A stretch of DNA of 44,327 bases, from NCBI GenBank assembly GCA_903877645.1, contig CAIRES010000032.1, forward strand, positions 1 to 44,327, written 5' to 3'. The notes under the pieces were generated by a model. The model was not told the DNA's origin, did no database searches, and saw only the letters and a list, made by a program, of their open reading frames with translations. The translations under genes and the position numbers were made by a program. The DNA is from an uncultured Bacteroidota bacterium. GTDB taxonomy: Bacteria; Bacteroidota; Bacteroidia; Chitinophagales; Chitinophagaceae. The first letter of the stretch is position 1. The number at the start of each line of letters is the position of its first letter. Below are positions 17,710 through 25,682 of this stretch, piece after piece.

Positions 17710-18282
17710 CTATATCTTAAAATGTAATTCTAATTTTTCTATTTTTTCTTTCAACACCTTTCGCCCTTCTGATAAATGCCACTTTGATGTTCCTTCGCTT
17801 ATCCCCAGTATGTTTCCTATCTCCCTGTGTGTGTAGCCTTCGAGTACATACATATTAAAAACCGTTCGTGTGGCATCGGGCAGCATCTGCACCAGTTCTA
17901 TCAACTGATCGTAATAGAGCTTGTCTGCGTGGTCCTTATGCACCATCTCGTCCTTCTCCACCAGCACTATATTGGTGCTGTAGCGGTTATTCTGCTTCAC
18001 ATAGTCTGCCACCGCATGAAAAACGATCTTTCTGAGCCAACCTTCAAAAGAACCCTGGAAATTATATTGCTTTATCTTCTGGAAGCCACGTAAAAAGCCA
18101 TTATTCAATACCTCTTCCGCCTGCATCTCCTGGTCTATATATCTGCGCACCAATGCCATCATCCTCGGGTAAAATAAATGGTATAGCTTCTCCTGTGCAG
18201 CGCGCTCGTTGCGAATACACCCCTGGATGAGGTGCTCAAGCTCACTGGCATGACCTGTAGTATATGCCAAAGCTATAGACAA
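17710..18282 (-). CDS. ECF-type RNA polymerase sigma-70 factor
   Basis: The 190-residue protein has region 2 at about 30-95 (LFYPRMMALVRRYIDQEMQA; FEGWLRKIVFHAVADYVKQN) and region 4 at about 130-180 (LPDATRTVFNMYVLEGYTHR; IGNILGISEGTSKWHLSEGR), the standard ECF pair without regions 1 and 3. It directs RNA polymerase to a dedicated regulon. The start is TTG, because an in-frame stop sits four codons upstream and no ATG is close. The following gene on the same strand is the anti-sigma-like barrel protein, so the pair is a likely envelope-signal module. An 89-bp inverted-repeat element lies just upstream and could influence its expression. Confidence 0.93.
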   Translation of the reverse strand: MSIALAYTTGHASELEHLIQGCIRNERAAQEKLYHLFYPRMMALVRRYIDQEMQAEEVLNNGFLRGFQKIKQYNFQGSFEGWLRKIVFHAVADYVKQNNRYSTNIVLVEKDEMVHKDHADKLYYDQLIELVQMLPDATRTVFNMYVLEGYTHREIGNILGISEGTSKWHLSEGRKVLKEKIEKLELHFKI

Positions 18283-18334
18283 GTATATTGGTTATTAAAC
18301 ACTAACATTGATATAAGACCGCTTTGCGATTAAA

Positions 18335-18423
18335 ATGGTTGGGTACCACTCCCCTATGTTATATAAAATTAACAAATTTCGGAGACATAATTAATCAACA
18401 GTTAAAAGAAATTACCCAACCAT
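18335..18423. repeat. 89-bp element bounded by 11-bp inverted repeats
   Basis: ATGGTTGGGTA at 18335-18345 and its exact reverse complement at 18413-18423 enclose 67 bp of AT-rich DNA upstream of the sigma gene. No target-site duplication is evident. It could be a small non-autonomous element or a pair of operator half-sites. Confidence 0.5.
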
Positions 18424-18662
18424 GGGGTGACTGCCTGCCATTATGGGGCTAAAGCGTTGATAGTAAATGGAGTAAAACCCCAAATCCCTAAAGCAAAAGT
18501 GGAACCTTGTCCGTGGGCTTCTCCTCACTTTTACAGACATAATATCGATTACTATTATTTGAAAAAGGTAAAAGAACCTTCCATTGGAGTAATCACCTAT
18601 GCCTTCTGCAAAAGGCATCAACCTTGAGAAAGCCCCAAAGGGCGAAATACAACACAACACAT

Positions 18663-18959
18663 GCCACGAAAGGGCACAATCACATAGAATTGAGCATCAA
18701 CCTATTATACGCTTTCAGGGCGTAACACAAACCACATAACACACGCCCTGAAAGGGCACAATCACATAGAATAGAGCATCAACCTATTATACGCTTTTAG
18801 GGCGTAACACAAACCACATAACACACACCCAGAAAGGGCACAATCACATAGAATTGAGCATCACCCTATTATACGCTTTCAGGGCGTAACACAAACCACA
18901 TAACACACGCCCTGAAAGGGCACAATCACATAGAATAGGGCATCGCCCTATTAAACGCC
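18663..18959. repeat. 82-bp tandem repeats with conserved hairpins
   Basis: Units begin at 18663, 18745, 18827 and 18909 with exact 82-bp spacing; the last is truncated at about 18959, and a decayed unit precedes the first (about 18610-18662). Across each junction, CTTTCAGGGCGT and ACGCCCTGAAAG form a 12-bp inverted pair with a 19-base spacer (perfect at the first and third junctions, degenerate at the second). The final unit also carries a perfect AATAGGGC-atc-GCCCTATT hairpin that the others have only in part. No gene is encoded. Confidence 0.85.
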
Positions 18960-19010
18960 CGATGAACAAAACCCGATAAACAAAACCGCATCACGCCAAA
19001 CACATAAGCA

Positions 19011-19958
19011 TTATTTCACTATCACATAACACTTCCTGTGCAGCTTGCCCTGGAAATCGAAGGGAGTTGTTTGGCCGGTAATGTCTTTGACAATGGTGGC
19101 AGGTATGCTGTCGCGGTCGAGTACAAAGTCTTTATAGTTGTTACTGAAGTATATCTTCCCGGTTTCGGTACAGCCCTTCAGTAGTTTTTTGAGCAGTGCT
19201 ACGTGGTCGCGCTGCACATCAAAGTTATCTTCCATGCGCTTGCTGTTGGAAAACGTGGGTGGATCACAGACTATAATGTCGTAGGCATCGGCAGGCATAT
19301 AATTGAGCCACTCCATCACGTCGCCATGTATAAAATCGTGCTGGGTGTCTTTATACAGCTTGTTGTACTGCATATTGCGCTTGGCCCAGTTGAGGTACGT
19401 TTTAGACAGATCCACTGAGGTGACGGTGGCAGCCCCACCCGCGGCTGCATACACACTAAAAGAACCAGTGTAGCAAAAGAGGTTGAGTACATTCATCCCC
19501 TTGGCCTCCTCGCGCACCATGCCGCGTGTAATGCGGTGATCGAGGAACAGGCCGGTATCGAGGTAATCAGTGAGGTTGATGATAAAGCTGAGGCCATTCT
19601 CCGGCACTATACGCTCCACCTTCTGTTCGTCAAACTTCTCGTATTGCCCCTGGCGGCCGGCTTTGCGCTGGCGTATCTTCATGAAGATGTTGTCGGGAGA
19701 TATTTCCAGCACAGCAGCCAATACCTCCTTGCAGCTTTGCAGCCACACTTCATGCTCGGCATCCTCCATACCGTGGCGGCGCTTGTACTCTGCGGCATGT
19801 ACTACCCCATTGTACCAGTCTATGGCAAAGGGAAATTCAGGCAGGTCGTGATCATAAAACCGGTAGCAGGCAATATTCTGCTTGCGGGCTATCTTGCTGA
19901 AGTGCTTGTACACCTTCAGCAGCCGGTTTTGGAACATGGAGAGTTTATCGTCGCTCAA
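19011..19958 (-). CDS. RlmK-like 23S rRNA (guanine-N7) methyltransferase
   Basis: The 315-residue protein matches the C-terminal (RlmK) half of E. coli RlmKL, which makes m7G2069 in 23S rRNA, as a standalone enzyme. Motifs are ENGLSFIINLTDYLDTGLFL then DHR, the SAM motif I NLFCYTGSFSVYAAAGGA, the acidic SVDLSKTYLNWAKRN, and motif IV VCDPPTFSNSKRM. The RlmL half is absent here. The TTG at 19958 overlaps the VapC stop (TTGA). An ATG at 19937 (MFQNRLLKVYKHFSK) is an equally good start and would remove the overlap. The exact target base is inferred from the family. Confidence 0.85.
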   Translation of the reverse strand: MSDDKLSMFQNRLLKVYKHFSKIARKQNIACYRFYDHDLPEFPFAIDWYNGVVHAAEYKRRHGMEDAEHEVWLQSCKEVLAAVLEISPDNIFMKIRQRKAGRQGQYEKFDEQKVERIVPENGLSFIINLTDYLDTGLFLDHRITRGMVREEAKGMNVLNLFCYTGSFSVYAAAGGAATVTSVDLSKTYLNWAKRNMQYNKLYKDTQHDFIHGDVMEWLNYMPADAYDIIVCDPPTFSNSKRMEDNFDVQRDHVALLKKLLKGCTETGKIYFSNNYKDFVLDRDSIPATIVKDITGQTTPFDFQGKLHRKCYVIVK

Positions 19959-20362
19959 GAAGAAGGAATTTGTGCTTTATCCCAGGGATTAATAAAATGT
20001 AAGTTTTCAACTCCCTTAAAATCTGCGACATTGCGGGTAACAATTGTCAAATCATTGATGAGCGCAGAAGCAGCGATGATCGCATCACCAAGTTTGAGCT
20101 TTTTATATTTCCGTTTTAATACAATAGTTTGTTGTACAACTGCATCATTTAAAGGAATTATTAAAGCTGCACGGATAAACTCTTCCATGTAGAGCTGCTT
20201 TTCAAAAGGATCGTCATATCCTAATACTTCAACCTTCACTACTACGGAGATCACAAACGCTCTATTGAAAACATCTTCTACAAAGTCACTTGCATGTTGA
20301 GGAAGAAGGCCGGAAGTATAATCAATTATTATGTTGCTATCTATTAAATACTTCTGTCCCAT
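19955..20362 (-). CDS. PIN-domain (VapC-type) toxin
   Basis: The 135-residue PIN-domain ribonuclease shows the four acidic positions expected for the active site: D8 (LIDSNIIIDY), E45 (VVKVEVLGY), D93 (KLKLGDAIIAASAL) and D114 (VTRNVADFKGV). VapC-family toxins are Mg-dependent endonucleases that cut tRNA or rRNA and stop translation. The start overlaps the antitoxin's 3' end by 19 bp, typical of a type II toxin-antitoxin operon. The stop overlaps the possible TTG start of the rRNA methyltransferase. All catalytic residues are intact, so the toxin should be active. Confidence 0.9.
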   Translation of the reverse strand: MGQKYLIDSNIIIDYTSGLLPQHASDFVEDVFNRAFVISVVVKVEVLGYDDPFEKQLYMEEFIRAALIIPLNDAVVQQTIVLKRKYKKLKLGDAIIAASALINDLTIVTRNVADFKGVENLHFINPWDKAQIPSS

Positions 20363-20577
20363 TCATTCCGGGCTTGTTTTAAATATTGATGATACTTTTC
20401 ACCCTCTTCTTTAGTAAACAATCCTTTAAATTTTGCCGCATTAAAATCCTTTTTCACGTTATCATCGGCAACTTCATCTTTCGCGTACAGCAAAACCTCA
20501 AGCTCCTTACCAATATAGTTGTTGGGAACAGATATCACTACGGTGTTATTATGCGGTGTTACAATTGCCTTTACCAT
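20344..20577 (-). CDS. Antitoxin of the PIN-toxin pair
   Basis: The 77-residue protein lies immediately upstream of the toxin and overlaps its start by 19 bp. The N-terminal half (VKAIVTPHNNTVVISVPNNY) is strand-rich, as in small DNA-binding antitoxins with a swapped-hairpin fold. The C-terminal half (residues 40-77) is charged and probably wraps the toxin. No specific antitoxin family can be named from the sequence, so the role is assigned from position and size. Autorepression of the operon is expected by analogy. Confidence 0.75.
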   Translation of the reverse strand: MVKAIVTPHNNTVVISVPNNYIGKELEVLLYAKDEVADDNVKKDFNAAKFKGLFTKEEGEKYHQYLKQARNEWDRSI

Positions 20578-20653
20578 AATAATTATCTTTTATTGCTTAA
20601 ATGTTTTATAAAGATACGAAACTTTTATCGATAGAGCAATCAGTCGCTATTTT

Positions 20654-21754
20654 CTATTGCTTGCTTACCCTATTAATAACCAACCCACATTTGCTGGTAT
20701 CATTGATCTTCAGGTTGGGGTAAATATCGTCTTTGGTATTGGCCAGGCTATCTGGCCCTACTGAGAACAGTGTGTATTTATTGCCGAGGTTTTGGTAATG
20801 AAAAATATCATTATAGTGCGTTTCCTTGTTGTAAGAATAATCATCGACAAATGCCGAGAGCCTGTATCCTGGCTTCAACATTTGTAGGTTATCCGGATAT
20901 CTACCGTTTTGCTCATGGTAAAATTCTAATTCTTTCACTGTGCTATTTAATGCAGAATACACCATTCGATCATATCTATGCGCATCATTTTTCTTGTCTC
21001 TTTCAAAATGACCTACAGTTGAAAAAAAAATAACGGTAACTACAATCCCACCGCAGCCCAAAAGAACAAGCTTTTTATCTTTAAACTCAGACAACCCACG
21101 AACTATGAAAATGTAACCTGCAATTGCACCAACCCCCGGGATAAATAAACTTGGCCACCAACTGTATAATTTTTTTGAGCCACTTGCTTGTGATCTGATG
21201 TTTTCCTGATTCCTATTTGACGACGAGTATTCGTTTTTTAATCCGCCAGAACGCCAACACGCTCCTTTTAGCTCACCGTAGAAATTTGTTGCGTCATTTA
21301 TCGTGCTAAAAGATCTGACAGGTATAATAAAAATGCCTAAATGCGGAAGAAGATAGTAAATACACTTCTTGTTCATACCAACAAGACTAATTGAATCATA
21401 TCGCCTCACAGCGACATCACCATCGGACAATAGGCTATGAACCCCATCATCACCCAAAGTCACCTTCTGCGAAGTATAAAATAATGCATTTTTTAAAACC
21501 GCCTTTTTAAGCCCATAGCGCATCCTGCCATAGGGAACAGCGAACAACAAAACTGATAGCGTGAGAAAAATAACCAAAAAACTATATATCACTATATGTC
21601 TGGTTGAGCCAACACACAGAATTTTCACGGAGATTGAGATAGAACAGCAAAGAAACGCAATCAAAATAAGTTTACTGATCAGCATTCTTTGAAAAGCATA
21701 ATACCTGAAAAACTCTAAATAATCTTCCCTCGTTAGCCGAAATTCTACTTCCAT
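20654..21754 (-). CDS. YcxB-like membrane protein fused to a GspG/pseudopilin-like C-terminal domain
   Basis: The 366-residue protein starts with a YcxB-like domain: two membrane segments (about 26-46 and 53-73) and a strand-rich soluble part (KVTLGDDGVHSLLSDGDVAV, then YDSISLVG and IIPVRSF). After a polar linker (170-195) come two more hydrophobic segments (about 200-218 and 228-247). The C-terminal 263-346 resembles the globular part of type II secretion major pseudopilins: ALNSTVKELEFYHEQNGRYP and the calcium-loop-like FSVGPDSLANTKDDI (330-344). No prepilin leader is present and no secretion genes are nearby. Base composition is more AT-rich than in the neighbours. Function unknown. Confidence 0.75.
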   Translation of the reverse strand: MEVEFRLTREDYLEFFRYYAFQRMLISKLILIAFLCCSISISVKILCVGSTRHIVIYSFLVIFLTLSVLLFAVPYGRMRYGLKKAVLKNALFYTSQKVTLGDDGVHSLLSDGDVAVRRYDSISLVGMNKKCIYYLLPHLGIFIIPVRSFSTINDATNFYGELKGACWRSGGLKNEYSSSNRNQENIRSQASGSKKLYSWWPSLFIPGVGAIAGYIFIVRGLSEFKDKKLVLLGCGGIVVTVIFFSTVGHFERDKKNDAHRYDRMVYSALNSTVKELEFYHEQNGRYPDNLQMLKPGYRLSAFVDDYSYNKETHYNDIFHYQNLGNKYTLFSVGPDSLANTKDDIYPNLKINDTSKCGLVINRVSKQ

Positions 21755-21830
21755 TTGGAATAAATTCTAAAAGCGATGGGCAAATATAAAAGAACTGACC
21801 AAGATCATCCCGCATTTTTTGGCAATTCAT

Positions 21831-21868
21831 TACCTTTGCGTATTCTCAAAAAAACAAAGAAGGTACAC
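21831..21868 (+). promoter_or_regulatory. -7 box and ribosome-binding site of trhO
   Basis: TACCTTTG (21831-21838) is a perfect -7 match. An AGAAGG Shine-Dalgarno-like sequence (21857-21862) stands 7 bases before the ATG at 21870. It is one of the few genes here with such a site and it decides the start against the upstream one at 21819. Confidence 0.5.
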
Positions 21869-21869
21869 C

Positions 21870-22940
21870 ATGCCAGTGCTACACAACCGCGTAAATAATG
21901 AGGAGCTGAAACAGCGTATGCTGGCCGAGACAGAGCCACGTACCACAGTGTCCTTCTACAAGTATTTCAAGATCGCCGATCCTGCCGCTTTCCGCGACGA
22001 ACTGTATATCAAATTTAATGAGTTGGGCGTCTTCGGGCGTATTTATATCGCCGGCGAAGGCATTAACGCGCAAATGAGTGTGCCTACGCACAATTATGAG
22101 GCATTCAAGGCTACACTATACAATTCGGCGCCCGAATTGAACGGCATCAGGATGAACATAGCTGTGGACGATGATGGTAAATCTTTCTGGGTATTGCGTA
22201 TGAAAGTGCGCGCCAAGATAGTTGCCGATGGACTGGACGATGCCACTTTCGACCCATCGCATACCGGTAAATACCTGAAGGCTAAAGAATATAACGAGCT
22301 CGCGGCACAGCCGGGCACTATAATAGTGGATATGCGCAACCACTACGAATATGAAGTGGGCCATTTTGAAAATGCCATAGAGATACCCTCTGACACCTTT
22401 CGCGACCAGCTACCTATGGCTGTAGATATGTTCAAAGACAAAAAAGACCAGAACATCATTATGTACTGCACAGGTGGTATACGCTGCGAGAAAGCCAGCG
22501 CCTACATGCTGCACAATGGCTTCAAGAATGTATTTCATGTGGAGGGCGGCATTATAGAGTATACCCGCAAGGCCAGGGAGCAGGAACTACCGATAAAATT
22601 CAAAGGAAAGAACTTCGTGTTTGACGAACGCCTGGGTGAGCGCATCACCGATGATGTACTGGCCACCTGCCATGTATGCGGCACACCCTGCGACACCCAT
22701 ACCAACTGCCTGAACGATGGCTGCCACCTGCTCTTCATACAGTGCGAAGCCTGTGCCATAAAACTGGAGGGCTGCTGCAGCCCGGAATGCATGGAAGAGA
22801 AAAACCTGCCGCCCGATGAGCAGCGCGCACACCGTGCCGGCCGGGAGAACGGCATGATGATCTTCAATAAATCTAAGGCACACCCCCTGCGCAAGCACAG
22901 AACCGAATGGGAGGAACAACGAAAAAAGGATACCGAATAG
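21870..22940 (+). CDS. trhO: tRNA uridine(34) hydroxylase TrhO (YceA, rhodanese family)
   Basis: TrhO uses oxygen to hydroxylate U34 of tRNAs (ho5U), the first step to cmo5U-type wobble modification. The protein has 356 residues from the ATG at 21870. The acylphosphatase-like N-terminal domain includes [14 protein letters not shown] (57-70). The rhodanese domain covers about 135-240, with [14 protein letters not shown] and the active-site Cys C200 in [13 protein letters not shown]. The C-terminal Cys-rich region has repeated Cys pairs ([30 protein letters not shown]). Length and order fit the family. It is divergent from the YcxB-fusion gene. Confidence 0.93.
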   Translation: MPVLHNRVNNEELKQRMLAETEPRTTVSFYKYFKIADPAAFRDELYIKFNELGVFGRIYIAGEGINAQMSVPTHNYEAFKATLYNSAPELNGIRMNIAVDDDGKSFWVLRMKVRAKIVADGLDDATFDPSHTGKYLKAKEYNELAAQPGTIIVDMRNHYEYEVGHFENAIEIPSDTFRDQLPMAVDMFKDKKDQNIIMYCTGGIRCEKASAYMLHNGFKNVFHVEGGIIEYTRKAREQELPIKFKGKNFVFDERLGERITDDVLATCHVCGTPCDTHTNCLNDGCHLLFIQCEACAIKLEGCCSPECMEEKNLPPDEQRAHRAGRENGMMIFNKSKAHPLRKHRTEWEEQRKKDTE

Positions 22941-23028
22941 GTATTTTAATGCAACACCAAAGATTCAGGTCGATTTTTACGTCTATATGAGTAACTTAGA
23001 TTACTTATTCTCCTAAAAATCGCCCAAA

Positions 23029-24342
23029 ATGAAAAGAACATACCTGCTTTTTATTGTTGTATTGCTTTGCGGCAGCGCTTTCGCGCAGTCTGGTTCGCGA
23101 CTTACCTCGTTCGCCCAATTTGGTTATGATACCACAATTGGCTTTATTGATACCGGCAGGTGTTACTATTACTCCGCTGATCATGGTGGTGCAATAATGG
23201 GATATGAGGATGATGGTTATGAAATGCTGTGTAATTACCCCGTAATACCGAAGCCTGGCTTCGATCTCTTCATTGGTATACAGGGCGTTACTAATTTCGA
23301 TTCAACCTGGCAAGCAAATTCTTCTGGCACCGAGGCCACAACCCAAACATTCGATATCAACGGCAACAAAACAACTGTATTATGGAAACACAATGTGGCT
23401 GGCACATGGGTCATTGATGAAGGGCATTATTATTTATACGATGCCAATCATAATATACTTCAATATACAGATACTACATATACTGCTGGCGTAGCAACAC
23501 CTAAATACAACTATGCATATACTTATGATACATCCAACAGGTTATTAACACAGATGATACAAGGCGTATCAGGTGGAATGTGGCAAAATTTATTCTACTA
23601 CCACTATAGTTATGATAATAGCGGCAAATTAGTTCTGATCAGGCAACAGGATTGGGTATCTGCATCTTTGAGTTGGGAGGATGCAACAGAGATTGCCTAT
23701 CACTATCAAGGAGCAATACTCGACACCTCTTTCTCCAGTACTTCTTTTGGCTCCGGATTTATTCCTCAAACTTTTCAGACCCATTATTTTTCACCGGGCA
23801 ATGACACTATGATTACTAATGTATATGGCGGCGGTGACAATTACTTGCGGATGACCAACGTATACGACAGTCGTCACAATAAGGTACAATACCTTTTTAA
23901 GGTGCTTGATTCATCCGTGATACCATACGATTTAACACACGAGTACGAGTGGGCGTACAATTCGTATGATCAGGTAATCAATGAAAAAATATTCAATAAT
24001 GATCTTTCCGGAAATCTGCTGTTGAACGCAATGTTCCGCTTCTACTACGAGCTATACACCCCTGCATCCACCAAGCGGATCAGCATCGCTAACAACAATA
24101 TCGCTGCCTATCCTTCCCCTACAAAAAACCTAATTACCTTAAAACTGGAGTGGAATGACTCAAGGCCATTTTCCATAGGCATCTATGACATGAATGGCCG
24201 TATGGTGAAGCAATGGACCGAGAACGCAGCCAACAGCTTTGCGAAAACACTGCCTATACCCGGCCTTGCCGCGGGCAATTACATCATCAAAGCTACCAAC
24301 GGAGCGCAGGAGCAAACCGGCAGGTTTGTGGTAGGCAACTAA
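23029..24342 (+). CDS. Secreted T9SS-cargo protein, first of a tandem pair
   Basis: The 437-residue protein has a signal peptide (1-19, MKRTYLLFIVVLLCGSAFAQ) and a C-terminal T9SS sorting domain (about 355-437: AAYPSPTKNLITLKLEW, MNGRMVKQW, GNYIIKATNGAQEQTGRFVV). The middle is rich in Tyr, Asp and Asn with YD-repeat-like turns (YTYDTSNRLLTQ; YSYDNSGKLVLI), as in RHS/YD beta structures. It is predicted to be secreted or surface-bound, but no enzyme motif is visible. The next gene is a paralogue 21 bp downstream. The signal-peptide and C-terminal DNA of the two are nearly identical while the middles diverge. Confidence 0.85.
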   Translation: MKRTYLLFIVVLLCGSAFAQSGSRLTSFAQFGYDTTIGFIDTGRCYYYSADHGGAIMGYEDDGYEMLCNYPVIPKPGFDLFIGIQGVTNFDSTWQANSSGTEATTQTFDINGNKTTVLWKHNVAGTWVIDEGHYYLYDANHNILQYTDTTYTAGVATPKYNYAYTYDTSNRLLTQMIQGVSGGMWQNLFYYHYSYDNSGKLVLIRQQDWVSASLSWEDATEIAYHYQGAILDTSFSSTSFGSGFIPQTFQTHYFSPGNDTMITNVYGGGDNYLRMTNVYDSRHNKVQYLFKVLDSSVIPYDLTHEYEWAYNSYDQVINEKIFNNDLSGNLLLNAMFRFYYELYTPASTKRISIANNNIAAYPSPTKNLITLKLEWNDSRPFSIGIYDMNGRMVKQWTENAANSFAKTLPIPGLAAGNYIIKATNGAQEQTGRFVVGN

Positions 24343-24363
24343 CCTTAAAAAAACACCCAAAAA

Positions 24364-25680
24364 ATGAAAAGATCATACCTGCTTTTTATTGTTGTATTGC
24401 TTTGCAGTAGCGCTTTCGCGCAGTCTGGTTCGAGAGTTGTATCATTCCAGGAATTCAATACCGATACTACAGGAACGCCCCGATTTTTTGGAAACTATGT
24501 ATATTCTAATGGCAATGGTGGGCAGATGTTCATAGGAATGATAGAGCCTTGCATAGACTGCGATTATCCGATAACAGTTATCCCCCAATATGACTATACC
24601 GCAATTCATCCGGGATGCGTGATATTTGACACTGCCTGGCAGATCACAGATTCGGATACAGCGAGAACGATACACACTTTTGCCGGCCATAATATATCAT
24701 CCGGCCTGATACAAAATAGCTATGCAGGCAGCGGTGGAATATGGTACAACAATGCAACCTCTGCATATATTTATGATGTCTATAATAACATATTACAGCA
24801 AACAAACCAAGTTTGGTCATCTGGAACATGGGTAAATGCAGACCAATATATCTTTACTTACGACATTGCGAACAGGCCAATATCAGAAATATACCAAAGA
24901 TGGGATTCTACCGGTTGGAATAATGATTTCGAAACTTTATACACTTATAATTCTGATGGAGACCCTATAGTCTTTGAATATAAAAACTGGATATCCGGAA
25001 ACTGGCAGAAAGAAGAGAAAAGATGCTATTATTATACAACAGGCACGCTCGATTCATTTGTACGTTTTTTTGCACAGGTTATTGGAGGAGATACAATTTA
25101 TACGCATGAAAATGTGGGATACTATTATTATTCTTCTGCCGGTGATACCGTTATTCTAAATAACACTTATGGAACAGATACATTTTTCAGGGTAATCAAC
25201 ACCTATGACGCACATAAGAACACTACATTACGAGCTGAGTATGCCCTGGATCCTACACTAACAGGATATTCCTCAAACAAATGGGACTATTCATATAATG
25301 CCAATAACAAACTTACAACCGAATACTATTATGACATGGACACATCGGGCCGTTGGGCATTTTCCGGACTAAACAGATTTTCTTATGAAGCCTATACACC
25401 GGCAGGGATAAAAGCAATCAATGAAGATGCAGGGCATATACTCGTTTATCCTTCTCCCGCGCAAAATATGGTTACGATAAAACTCAATTGGGCAGAGTCT
25501 CTACCTTTCAGCATGTCTATATATGACAACATTGGCAGAGTAGTACGAGTGTGGAAGGAACCGGCAATGACTTCATGTACGAAGACAATTGTAACAGCCG
25601 GAATACCTAACGGCAATTACATCATCAAAGCCACCAACGGAGCGGAGGAGCAAACCGGCAGGTTTGTGGTGGGCAACTAA
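24364..25680 (+). CDS. Secreted T9SS-cargo protein, second of a tandem pair
   Basis: The 438-residue paralogue of the preceding gene has the same signal peptide (MKRSYLLFIVVLLCSSAFAQ) and sorting domain (LVYPSPAQNMVTIKLNWAES; GRFVVGN). The central region has related turn motifs (FTYDIANRPISEIY; YTYNSDGDPIVFEY; YSYNANNKLTTEYY) but a different sequence, with a CIDC pair near residue 60. The first 69 bases of the two genes differ at only three positions, and so do the last 66, which suggests duplication followed by central divergence or repeated gene conversion. Its stop is 2 bp from the stop of the small convergent gene. Confidence 0.85.
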   Translation: MKRSYLLFIVVLLCSSAFAQSGSRVVSFQEFNTDTTGTPRFFGNYVYSNGNGGQMFIGMIEPCIDCDYPITVIPQYDYTAIHPGCVIFDTAWQITDSDTARTIHTFAGHNISSGLIQNSYAGSGGIWYNNATSAYIYDVYNNILQQTNQVWSSGTWVNADQYIFTYDIANRPISEIYQRWDSTGWNNDFETLYTYNSDGDPIVFEYKNWISGNWQKEEKRCYYYTTGTLDSFVRFFAQVIGGDTIYTHENVGYYYYSSAGDTVILNNTYGTDTFFRVINTYDAHKNTTLRAEYALDPTLTGYSSNKWDYSYNANNKLTTEYYYDMDTSGRWAFSGLNRFSYEAYTPAGIKAINEDAGHILVYPSPAQNMVTIKLNWAESLPFSMSIYDNIGRVVRVWKEPAMTSCTKTIVTAGIPNGNYIIKATNGAEEQTGRFVVGN

Positions 25681-25682
25681 GC

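Larger units (their letters stand above)
18283..19010. other. 728-bp non-coding region with inverted-repeat element and 82-bp tandem repeats
   Basis: No credible gene was found. The part near 18283-18330 should hold the sigma gene promoter, although no clear consensus is visible. An 89-bp stretch bounded by 11-bp inverted repeats lies at 18335-18423. Positions 18430-18610 hold nothing recognisable. From about 18610 a decayed repeat unit leads into four 82-bp units (18663-18959). The region may be a decayed mobile or REP-like locus. Confidence 0.6.

Noticed and set aside
18427-18627. 66-residue reading frame in the repeat region
   Set aside because: It has no typical codon pattern or start signal, and its downstream end runs into decayed repeat sequence.
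18663-18959. CRISPR array
   Set aside because: The 82-bp units repeat end to end, including the spacer-like parts, and no cas gene is present.
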